A DNA stretch of 5,611 nucleotides from the NCBI GenBank assembly GCA_002347905.1, contig DDYJ01000004.1:9313-14923 (forward strand). The letters run 5' to 3'. The stretch comes from Comamonadaceae bacterium UBA2237 (lineage in GTDB: Bacteria; Pseudomonadota; Gammaproteobacteria; Burkholderiales; Burkholderiaceae_C). How positions within the stretch are numbered: the first letter of the stretch is position 1; every line of letters begins with the position of its first letter. Below are positions 1 to 5,611 of the stretch, piece by piece. The translations under genes and the position numbers were made by a program. The notes below the pieces were generated by a model. It saw only the letters and a list, made by a program, of their open reading frames with translations, was not told the origin of the DNA and did no database searches.

Positions 1-1249
1 ACGCAATGTGGATGAAATGACGTCCATCTTGCGTAACCGCTTGCAACGCGTGTCAGGCATTACCGTGACCCATGCGGGTCTGCTCGATAGTGTGGGTGGC
101 AATAAGCAAATTGAGTTTTCACTATTAGGGCCCGATTTGCGCGAACTAGAACGTCTCGCGCAACAAGTCATGGTCAAAGTTCGGCCCATCCCAGGCTTGG
201 TCGATCTTGACTCTAGTGTCAAACCGAACAAACCTACCGTTCAAGTAGCGTTGCAACGCGAAGCTGCCAGCGATTTGGGACTCACGCTTGGCAATATCGG
301 TAACCAATTACGCATTTTGGTAGAAGGTAAGACCGTTACCAATTGGTTAGCGCCTGATGACCAAACGTATAACGTGAATGTCCGCTTGGCTCCCAACGCA
401 CGTGACAACATCCAAGATATTGAACGTCTGCCTTTTGTAGTTGGAACTGCTGCCGATGGAACAGCCCGCGTGGCGCGCTTGAACCAGTTCGCTCAAGTCG
501 TCGAAGGCACTGGCCCTAACCAGATCAACCGGCGCAATTTAATGCGCGAAGTTGCGATCAACGCCAACGTGTTTAACCGCTCTGCAGGAGAAGTTTCTAG
601 CGATATCAAAAAAATTATGGAAGAGATGGTGTTACCCCCTGGCTACCGCTACCAATTCAGTGGCTCCACCAAAAGCATGAAAGAGTCTTTTGACTACGCC
701 GTATCTGCTTTGGTGTTGGCAATTGTGTTCATTTACATGATCTTGGCGAGTCAATTCAAAAGCTTTTTGCAACCGCTGGCACTCATGACAGCCTTGCCTT
801 TGACACTGATTGGCGTGGTCTTGGCCTTGCTCATGTTCGGATCGGCTGTATCCATGTTCTCTGTGATTGGCATGGTGATGTTGATGGGCTTGGTGACCAA
901 GAATGCGATTTTGTTGGTGGACTTTGCCATTCGATCACGCGAAGACAAGATTCGAAACGATGGCAGTCTACAAAAAGGCCTACCCCGTGAAGAAGCACTT
1001 TTATTAGCTGCGCAAGTACGCTTGCGTCCCATTTTGATGACCACCTTGGCGATGATTTTTGGCATGATCCCTTTGGCTTTTGCTATGACGGAAGGGTCCG
1101 AGCAGCGTGCACCTATGGGTCAGGCTGTGATTGGCGGCGTCATCACCTCTTCCTTGCTGACCCTGGTCGTCGTTCCAGTGGTGTATTGCTATCTAGATGA
1201 TTTTGCTGATTGGATTAGGCGCAAATGGCAAGCACCCAAATTGGGTTGA
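1..1249 (+). CDS. RND-family (HAE1-type) multidrug efflux permease, C-terminal fragment
   Basis: This is the C-terminal part of an inner-membrane RND pump that uses the proton gradient to push drugs or other amphiphiles through a periplasmic adaptor and outer-membrane duct. The frame is open to the left edge (first whole codon at base 2); the GTG at base 8 is an internal Val codon, not a start. About 415 residues are visible, roughly 40% of the usual 1,030-1,070. Numbered from base 8, residues 1-215 are the second periplasmic pore/docking domain, followed by five hydrophobic segments matching TM8-TM12 (about 231-248, 253-278, 283-307, 341-360, 371-396). The TM10 motif GLVTKNAILLVDFA (K298) and the TM11 start RLRPILMT (T345) match the AcrB proton-relay Lys940 and Thr978 regions. 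The paired TM4 aspartates would lie off-window. The soluble tail after TM12 is short. Substrate cannot be predicted. Family very sure; subfamily not. Confidence 0.95.
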   Translation, partial: RNVDEMTSILRNRLQRVSGITVTHAGLLDSVGGNKQIEFSLLGPDLRELERLAQQVMVKVRPIPGLVDLDSSVKPNKPTVQVALQREAASDLGLTLGNIGNQLRILVEGKTVTNWLAPDDQTYNVNVRLAPNARDNIQDIERLPFVVGTAADGTARVARLNQFAQVVEGTGPNQINRRNLMREVAINANVFNRSAGEVSSDIKKIMEEMVLPPGYRYQFSGSTKSMKESFDYAVSALVLAIVFIYMILASQFKSFLQPLALMTALPLTLIGVVLALLMFGSAVSMFSVIGMVMLMGLVTKNAILLVDFAIRSREDKIRNDGSLQKGLPREEALLLAAQVRLRPILMTTLAMIFGMIPLAFAMTEGSEQRAPMGQAVIGGVITSSLLTLVVVPVVYCYLDDFADWIRRKWQAPKLG

Positions 1250-1274
1250 GCACCGCCCGTTAAAATTTTATGAC
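1246..1274 (+). promoter_or_regulatory. weak sigma-70-like promoter candidate before the pcm-like gene
   Basis: TTGAGC (1246-1251) and TATGAC (1269-1274) each match four of six consensus bases and are 17 bases apart. Initiation near 1281 would leave a short leader before the ribosome binding site at 1292. The -10 lacks the important final T, and the region is A+T-rich enough to give chance matches, so this is only the best candidate in the 53-base gap. The three-gene group could instead be read through from the RND gene. Confidence 0.2.
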
Positions 1275-1291
1275 TGCACCTTATATATTTC

Positions 1292-1295
1292 GGAG
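1292..1295 (+). promoter_or_regulatory. ribosome binding site that sets the pcm-like start
   Basis: GGAG lies seven bases before the ATG at 1303. The alternative in-frame ATG at 1270 has only A/T-rich sequence in front of it and would add eleven residues not typical of the family, so 1303 is preferred. Confidence 0.75.
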
Positions 1296-1302
1296 TTATG
1301 CG

Positions 1303-1959
1303 ATGAACGCTTTAGAAAAAGCCCGCTTTAATATGGTCGAACAACAAATTCGTCCTTGGCAAGTATTAGATCCTGCTGTTTTACACACACTGCAACATAT
1401 CGCACGCGAACTCTTTGTTCCTAGCGCATTCCAAGTACTCGCCTACACAGACACAGATATTCCACTAGGCCATGGACAATCGATGGTGGCGCCACGTATA
1501 GATGCGCGCCTGTTACATGACGTAAAACTCAAACCCACGGATAGCGTTCTAGAAATCGGTACGGGTAGCGGCTATCTCACTGCTTTGCTGGCAGACCGTT
1601 CTCAGCATGTGGTGAGTTTGGAGATAAACCCCGAATTGCATGCCCATGCACTTGCCAATTTGCAACGCGCTGGTATCCACAATGTAGATGTTCGCTTGGC
1701 AGATGGCAGCGAAGGTGCAGTTGCAGAAGGCCCTTTTGATGCGATTGTGTTGGGTGGATCGGTGCATGAAGTGCCACCAGCGTTGCTGCAACAACTCAAA
1801 ATTGGCGGACGTTTGATCGCTATCGTTGGTGAAGAACCCGTCATGCAAGCCACTTTGTATACCCGCACCAGCGAAAGCGCTTGGGACCATCGCGAACTAT
1901 GGGACACCACTGCCCCACGCTTGATGGGTTTTCCTGAACCCAGCCGCTTCCACTTTTAA
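1303..1959 (+). CDS. PCMT-family SAM-dependent methyltransferase (protein-L-isoaspartate O-methyltransferase-like)
   Basis: This 218-residue protein belongs to the family that methylates L-isoaspartyl residues in damaged proteins, using S-adenosylmethionine in the cytoplasm. The N-terminus MNALEKARFNMVEQQIRPW is the form usual in betaproteobacteria. A GHGQ motif (56-59) leads into the SAM-binding fold: LEIGTGSGYL (83-92) is motif I, the acidic SLEIN (E107) binds the ribose, and ADG (133-135) is motif II. A GGR turn follows at 168-170. The segment after GHGQ reads SMVAP (60-64) where classical enzymes have T-I-S followed by A-P or Q-P, so the serine implicated in isoaspartyl binding appears to be Val62. 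The usual V-T-A-A-A stretch after strand 4 is also different (VLGGS, 149-153). Fold and SAM binding look certain, but activity on isoaspartate is doubtful, so I give no gene symbol. The rhodanese gene starts 9 bases after the stop, suggesting co-transcription. Confidence 0.9.
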   Translation: MNALEKARFNMVEQQIRPWQVLDPAVLHTLQHIARELFVPSAFQVLAYTDTDIPLGHGQSMVAPRIDARLLHDVKLKPTDSVLEIGTGSGYLTALLADRSQHVVSLEINPELHAHALANLQRAGIHNVDVRLADGSEGAVAEGPFDAIVLGGSVHEVPPALLQQLKIGGRLIAIVGEEPVMQATLYTRTSESAWDHRELWDTTAPRLMGFPEPSRFHF

Positions 1960-1968
1960 ATCTGACAC

Positions 1969-2310
1969 ATGATTGATCAAATTCAACCCTCCCAGTTGCC
2001 TGACTGGATCAGCAACAAAGCCGCTCACGGCACAACCATAGTCCTGGATGTGCGCGAGCCTTATGAAGTGCAAACAGCTTGCGTCACCGCCAACGGATTT
2101 GAGCTAGTCACTTTGCCTATGGGATCGATTGTTGAACAGTTATCGGAGTTAGACAAAGACCGTCCAATCGCATGCCTGTGCCACCATGGCAGCCGAAGCA
2201 TGCAAGTTGCGGCCTATCTGTCAAGCCAAGGTTTTACCCATTTAGCCAACATTGCGGGTGGTATCCACGCATGGTCATCGCAAGTTGACCCCTCTGTACC
2301 AATGTACTGA
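1969..2310 (+). CDS. single-domain rhodanese-like sulfurtransferase
   Basis: This 113-residue protein is one complete rhodanese domain of the usual length for stand-alone bacterial forms (about 105-115), with no signal peptide, so it is probably cytoplasmic. Such enzymes carry sulfur as a persulfide on a catalytic cysteine and pass it to acceptors such as cyanide or thiols; the natural acceptor here is unknown. DVREPYE (27-33) is the conserved early motif. The catalytic loop is CHHGSRS with Cys71 as nucleophile and Arg76 closing the six-residue loop. GGIHAWS (97-103) and the tail VDPSVPMY are typical of the betaproteobacterial form. A second cysteine, Cys69, lies two residues before the catalytic one. 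The ATG has no clear Shine-Dalgarno sequence, and with only 9 bases after the previous stop, translation may depend on ribosomes finishing the pcm-like gene. tolC starts 16 bases after the stop. Confidence 0.93.
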   Translation: MIDQIQPSQLPDWISNKAAHGTTIVLDVREPYEVQTACVTANGFELVTLPMGSIVEQLSELDKDRPIACLCHHGSRSMQVAAYLSSQGFTHLANIAGGIHAWSSQVDPSVPMY

Positions 2311-2326
2311 TTTTTGAAAGAATCAC

Positions 2327-3685
2327 ATGAAGATATCGCGCAACTTATTTCGCCCGCTCCCCATTGCACTTGCGGCTGTGTTGTCGTTTTCTTCGGCAGT
2401 ACAAGCACAAAGCTTGATTGACTTGTACGAGATAGCTCGCGGATACGACGCGTCTTTTATTTCTGCCAAGGCGCAATACGAAGCGAATTTGGCTAAAGCT
2501 AATCAAACGTTGGGGGGGATATTGCCGAATATTTCTATGACCACATCCGCAACACGAACAAACATAAGCGTGACCGCGGATGCTACTGCTACCACTACTG
2601 AAAACCGATATGGGGTTTATTCAGCAAACGTGACAATGACCCAACCAATCTATCGCCCTGCAGTCTGGGCTACTTATAAACAAGGCGGTCGACAATTACT
2701 TCAAGCTACCGCTCAGTATGAAGCAGCAGAGCAAGAGCTTTTGGTACGCGTCACGCAGACGTATTTCGATGTGCTTTCGAGCCAGGATAGTCTTGAATTT
2801 GTCAAAGCTCAGAAAAAAGCTGTGGCAGAACAACTAGCCTCAGCCAAGCGTAATTTTGAAGTGGGTACTGCCACTATTACTGGCGTGCGTGATGCACAAG
2901 CCCGCTATGACCTGACATATGCCCAAGAAATTGCTGCTGAAAATGATTTACGCATCAAAACACTTTCGCTTGGTTTGGCAGTTGGCAGGACAGATATCAA
3001 AGCTAAGCCATTACGCGACAACTCTAAACTAATTGATCCGCCCAAAGATCCCATGGATTTATGGGTTTCACAATCTGAGGTGATGAGCCCAACCGTTAGA
3101 CAAGCTCAATTAGCTTTGGATGTAGCAAAACTTGAGGTAGATAAAGCCGTGGCTGGACACTTACCCACATTAGATGGACAAATTGTCTATGGTGGCACGC
3201 GTAACTACGGAGGTACTTCTACCAGTCCAACCACACCAACAGCAAGCAACCATGTTTTAAATCCCTCTGCAAATATTGTGCTGAGCATTCCGCTCTTTGC
3301 TGGTCTCACCACGCAATACCGAATTCGCGAAACCAAAGCTTTGGAAGAAAAAGCTATATCCGACTTAGACAATGCCAAACGCACCGTAGCGCAAACCACA
3401 CGCACTGCATATTTGGGATTGATTGCTGGCTTGAGCCAAGTTAAAGCCTATGAAGCTGCAGAAGCTTCAACCCAAAGCGCTTTGGACGCGAACAAGTTGG
3501 GCTACTCGGTTGGTGTGAATATCAATATTGATGTATTGAACTCACAAAGCCAACTCTACCAAACCAAGCGCGATTTAGCCAAAGCGCGTTATGACGTTTT
3601 AGTAGGTAATTTGAAGTTGCGCCAAGCAGCTGGCACCTTGACGCCGCAAGACTTGCAAGAGATTAACCAATTACTTGCACCTTAA
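2327..3685 (+). CDS. tolC: TolC-family outer-membrane efflux/secretion channel
   Basis: This 452-residue protein is a trimeric outer-membrane duct that carries substrates from RND, ABC or type I secretion pumps out of the cell. Residues 1-27 form a signal peptide (basic start, hydrophobic core, AVQA cleavage site before Gln28). The mature part shows the two tandem OEP repeats of the family: ILPNIS (65-70) pairs with HLPTLD (278-283), TMTQPIY (103-109) with VLSIPLF (318-324), and VGTATITGVRDAQARYD (179-195) with VGVNINIDVLNSQSQLY (395-411). The latter pair and the ending GTLTPQDL (436-443) closely resemble E. coli TolC. Thr/Ser-rich stretches at about 71-92 and 286-308 fit the two surface loops of the beta barrel. 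Long Ala/Gln/Lys-rich helical segments (120-215, 330-430) fit the periplasmic tunnel. The length is slightly below E. coli TolC. A weak GAAAG lies six bases before the ATG. It is the last gene of the (+) group. Whether its partner is the nearby RND pump is unproven. Confidence 0.95.
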   Translation: MKISRNLFRPLPIALAAVLSFSSAVQAQSLIDLYEIARGYDASFISAKAQYEANLAKANQTLGGILPNISMTTSATRTNISVTADATATTTENRYGVYSANVTMTQPIYRPAVWATYKQGGRQLLQATAQYEAAEQELLVRVTQTYFDVLSSQDSLEFVKAQKKAVAEQLASAKRNFEVGTATITGVRDAQARYDLTYAQEIAAENDLRIKTLSLGLAVGRTDIKAKPLRDNSKLIDPPKDPMDLWVSQSEVMSPTVRQAQLALDVAKLEVDKAVAGHLPTLDGQIVYGGTRNYGGTSTSPTTPTASNHVLNPSANIVLSIPLFAGLTTQYRIRETKALEEKAISDLDNAKRTVAQTTRTAYLGLIAGLSQVKAYEAAEASTQSALDANKLGYSVGVNINIDVLNSQSQLYQTKRDLAKARYDVLVGNLKLRQAAGTLTPQDLQEINQLLAP

Positions 3686-3699
3686 ATCAACGTCCCTAA

Positions 3700-5025
3700 T
3701 CAGCGCCGCATCAAATAGGGCTTTAATGCCTGCACAGTGCGCTGGGTAGCACCTTTGTTCTTTTGTGTGAAAGCTAAACACGCTGACACATAACTGTTTT
3801 CATCAGGCCCAGAACAGACTAATTGCAATGCCGAGGTGACCGCTTGGGCCATGTCTTCCACGCGAAGAGCCGCATCAGCTTCAAGTGCCAACTCGGCTGC
3901 ATCGGCAAAATTAAACGTGTGCGGCCCCATGATGACAGGACAACCACAGGCCGTTGCCTCTATTAGGTTTTGGCCACCAAGGGGCATAAAACTGCCGCCC
4001 AATAAGGCTACATCTGCTAGGCCGAAATAGAGTGACATCTCTCCCATCGAGTCACCCAACCAAACCATATCTACATTTGCCTCATCGATTTGACTTGGGC
4101 CGTCTACCCATTCACTACGACGCGACAACTTCCAACCACGCCTCAAAATCGCTTGCGCCACTTCATCAAAACGCTGTGGATGTCTTGGCACCACCAACCA
4201 ATGGACTGCATGCACATGCTCTTGGCCATCAACAGGGTTTTCCTTCAAAGCTTGCAGTGCGTCAAGCCACAATTCTTCTTCACCCTCGCGTGAACTGGCC
4301 AACAAAACTACAGGGCGGGTAAAGTTTTTACTCCAGAGCAGTGCTTGCGCTAACAAAACTGAGTTTGGTTGGGCATCAAACTTCACATTGCCTACAACCT
4401 CCATGACTGGCGCACCTAAAAGCTCTAAACGCTTAGCGTCATCAGGTGTCTGTGTCCAAACCCCGTTGAGCCCTGCATATGCAGGACCTGACAACCATGC
4501 GAGTCGTTGGGCACTCAGCATACTTTTTTCACTCATCCGAGCATTGACTAACACCATAGGAATATTGGCATGCTTGCATTGCGCAACCCAGTTGGGCCAT
4601 ACCTCTGTCTCCAGCACCACAGCCAAATGCGGCTGGAAGTGTTGAAGGAATCTTTGCACGATGGCGGGTGTATCCCATGGTTGCCAAACTTGTAAATCGC
4701 CATCTCTCATCAGAGTTGCACCTAAAGCGCGACCCGTAGCAGTGCCGTGGGTCAGAATAATTCGTACATGCGGATATTCCGAGCGCAAAGCCTGTAGCAA
4801 AACCTCTGCAGCTCGTGTTTCACCCAAAGAAACAGCGTGCACCCAAATACAAGCGCGAGAAGGTTGTTCTGGAGGGGTTGTCGTTTTGAATGTGTTTACG
4901 TAGACCCCAAAACGCTCTTCGATATTTTCTAAGTAGCCAGGCTCTTTCAATCCGCGCCTGCGCAACTTACTGCGCAGGAGGGGTTGTATCGCCCACATGA
5001 GCCAAGAATAAACACCAAGTATCAC
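3700..5025 (-). CDS. waaA: 3-deoxy-D-manno-octulosonic acid (Kdo) transferase
   Basis: WaaA (KdtA) moves Kdo from CMP-Kdo to the lipid IVA precursor at the inner face of the inner membrane, the first step of the LPS core. I choose the GTG at 5025-5023: AGGAG lies eight bases before it, it overlaps the waaC stop as GTGA, and it gives 441 residues with IQPL at residue 13, as in E. coli. An upstream TTG at 5052 only extends the frame. Residues 1-17 form the hydrophobic membrane anchor. WVHAVSLGETRAA (61-73) carries the family's catalytic glutamate, here E69. Further family motifs are ETEVWPN (139-145), NARMSEKS (161-168), ASSREGEEE (243-251), PRHP (280-283), GDSMGEM (324-330), GGQN (350-353) and GPHTFNF (367-373), the last ones forming the CMP-Kdo side of the GT-B fold. 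GGQN replaces the E. coli GGHN. Whether it adds one or two Kdo units cannot be read from the sequence. Confidence 0.96.
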   Translation of the reverse strand: MILGVYSWLMWAIQPLLRSKLRRRGLKEPGYLENIEERFGVYVNTFKTTTPPEQPSRACIWVHAVSLGETRAAEVLLQALRSEYPHVRIILTHGTATGRALGATLMRDGDLQVWQPWDTPAIVQRFLQHFQPHLAVVLETEVWPNWVAQCKHANIPMVLVNARMSEKSMLSAQRLAWLSGPAYAGLNGVWTQTPDDAKRLELLGAPVMEVVGNVKFDAQPNSVLLAQALLWSKNFTRPVVLLASSREGEEELWLDALQALKENPVDGQEHVHAVHWLVVPRHPQRFDEVAQAILRRGWKLSRRSEWVDGPSQIDEANVDMVWLGDSMGEMSLYFGLADVALLGGSFMPLGGQNLIEATACGCPVIMGPHTFNFADAAELALEADAALRVEDMAQAVTSALQLVCSGPDENSYVSACLAFTQKNKGATQRTVQALKPYLMRR

Positions 5026-5611
5026 GCTATGCACTCCTGCCACAAAGACCAAACAGCATCTACTGAGGGCGTGGGGAAATCGACCACACTGCGCTGGCGA
5101 ATTTTTTCATTGGCATGCTCAATAGGCCCTGTGCGCCATGCAGTATCGAAGTTATAAATTTGCACATGCGGCAAATTCAAAGCCACTGCAATATGGCTCA
5201 AGCCACTGTCCACTCCAACTACGCCTGCAGTACAAGCCATTGCTTCCATCAAGTCATCTATCGTCATACGCGACCATACGATGGCATTGGGAATCATCTC
5301 TGCCATCGCAACACTGCGCAAACGCTCTTCTTCATTGCCGTGCGGTAGGACAATTTGATAGCCAGCACCAGATAAACGCAAACCCAATGCGTGCCAATTG
5401 ACCAATGGCCATTCTTTGTCTGCACGGGAAGAGCCGTGGACAAACACAATTTGTTTTTGGATGTTTTGCGTTTTTTGTGTAGCATTCAAACCGTATTGCA
5501 ATAGCGGCGGCACTTCATACTGCAAGGCGTTAGCGCAGAGCAATCGGCCTCGGGTCATAGCGTGGATATGCGGTTGTATAGCTATAGCCTTATCTGCAAC
5601 CCAGCGTGTTG
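5022..5611 (-). CDS. waaC: lipopolysaccharide heptosyltransferase I, C-terminal fragment
   Basis: WaaC adds the first L-glycero-D-manno-heptose, from ADP-heptose, to Kdo in the LPS inner core, acting in the cytoplasm at the inner membrane. The frame stays open to the right edge, and upstream of the ATG at 5558 it continues with family-like sequence (HIHAMTRGRLLCANAL), so that ATG is internal. About 195 residues are visible, against roughly 320 for the whole enzyme; the N-terminal acceptor-binding domain with its catalytic aspartate is off-window. Counting from the first whole codon (5609), HGSSRADKEWP (58-68) matches the E. coli stretch around phosphate-binding Lys192 (K65 here), LPHGNEEER (88-96) matches LPWG..EEER, and VDSGLSH (133-139) matches the VDTGLSH nucleotide-sugar motif. 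GLSH, together with the waaA neighbour, favours WaaC over WaaF. The stop TGA (5024-5022) overlaps the waaA GTG, so the two are probably one transcript and translationally coupled. Confidence 0.93.
   Translation of the reverse strand, partial: TRWVADKAIAIQPHIHAMTRGRLLCANALQYEVPPLLQYGLNATQKTQNIQKQIVFVHGSSRADKEWPLVNWHALGLRLSGAGYQIVLPHGNEEERLRSVAMAEMIPNAIVWSRMTIDDLMEAMACTAGVVGVDSGLSHIAVALNLPHVQIYNFDTAWRTGPIEHANEKIRQRSVVDFPTPSVDAVWSLWQECIA
5034..5038 (-). promoter_or_regulatory. ribosome binding site for waaA inside the end of waaC
   Basis: Read on the (-) strand, AGGAG runs from 5038 down to 5034, eight bases before the GTG at 5025. It lies within the last codons of waaC, as expected for a coupled gene pair, and it decides the waaA start against the TTG at 5052. 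Confidence 0.8.

Noticed and set aside
1243..1258. GGG...CCC hairpin at the end of the RND gene followed by A/T-rich sequence, as a terminator
   Set aside because: Only three base pairs, and the tail is a mixed A/T stretch, not a T-run.
1261..1270. Perfect 10-base palindrome TAAAATTTTA between the RND and pcm-like genes
   Set aside because: Short and made only of A and T. It could be an operator half or part of a promoter, but chance is likely and it lacks a GC stem to act as a terminator.
1282..1289. TATATA/TATATT as a -10 box for the pcm-like gene
   Set aside because: No acceptable -35 lies 16-18 bases upstream, and initiation from it would fall at or inside the ribosome binding site at 1292-1295.
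1270..1302. Upstream in-frame ATG that would lengthen the pcm-like protein by 11 residues
   Set aside because: No ribosome binding site precedes it, and the ATG at 1303 has GGAG at good spacing and the family-typical N-terminus.
1549..1910. Three (-) strand open frames opposite the pcm-like gene
   Set aside because: Mutually overlapping, with no recognisable domains, opposite a well-supported gene.
3694..3720. CCCTA (3694-3698) and TAGGG (3716-3720) inverted repeat at the tolC/waaA junction
   Set aside because: Five base pairs with a 17-base loop and no T-run; too weak to call a terminator.
4032..4322. Open frames on the (+) strand opposite waaA (such as 4032-4322, 4388-4645, 4661-4903)
   Set aside because: They lie fully antisense to a clear waaA, have low-complexity or cysteine/histidine-rich products with no family signature, and lack ribosome binding sites.

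Overview
The window comes from the chromosome of a Gram-negative betaproteobacterium, most likely of the order Burkholderiales and probably a Comamonadaceae-like lineage with only moderate G+C. The assignment rests on the style of the proteins: the pcm-like N-terminus reading MNALEKARFNMVEQQIRPW, the WaaC segment reading YNFDTAWRTGP, and the order pcm-like, rhodanese, tolC facing waaA and waaC. It is inference from family knowledge; no search was run. All six genes have recognisable families. I see no mobile element, CRISPR array, tRNA or rRNA.

Layout. Bases 1-1249 (+) hold the C-terminal part of an RND-family inner-membrane efflux permease whose 5' end lies outside the window. After a 53-base gap comes a tightly packed (+) group: a pcm-like SAM-dependent methyltransferase (1303-1959), a single-domain rhodanese (1969-2310) and a TolC-family outer-membrane channel (2327-3685), separated by 9 and 16 bases. 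Facing them on the (-) strand are waaA, Kdo transferase (5025-3700), and upstream of it waaC, heptosyltransferase I (5024-5022 is its stop; its 5' end is beyond base 5611). The stop codons of tolC and waaA are only 14 bases apart.

How the genes work together. The whole window is about the cell envelope. The RND permease needs a periplasmic adaptor and an outer-membrane duct, and a TolC-type duct lies about 1 kb downstream; no adaptor gene is visible, so it may lie upstream. WaaA attaches Kdo to lipid A precursor and WaaC adds the first heptose to that Kdo, so the two (-) strand genes make consecutive steps of the LPS inner core. They overlap by four bases (GTGA), which fixes the waaA start. 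The pcm-like and rhodanese proteins are probably cytoplasmic, and their link to TolC is unexplained.

The points most worth checking are the altered active-site motif of the pcm-like protein, the GTG start of waaA, and the possible partnership of the RND pump with TolC. I found no convincing new biological system here.
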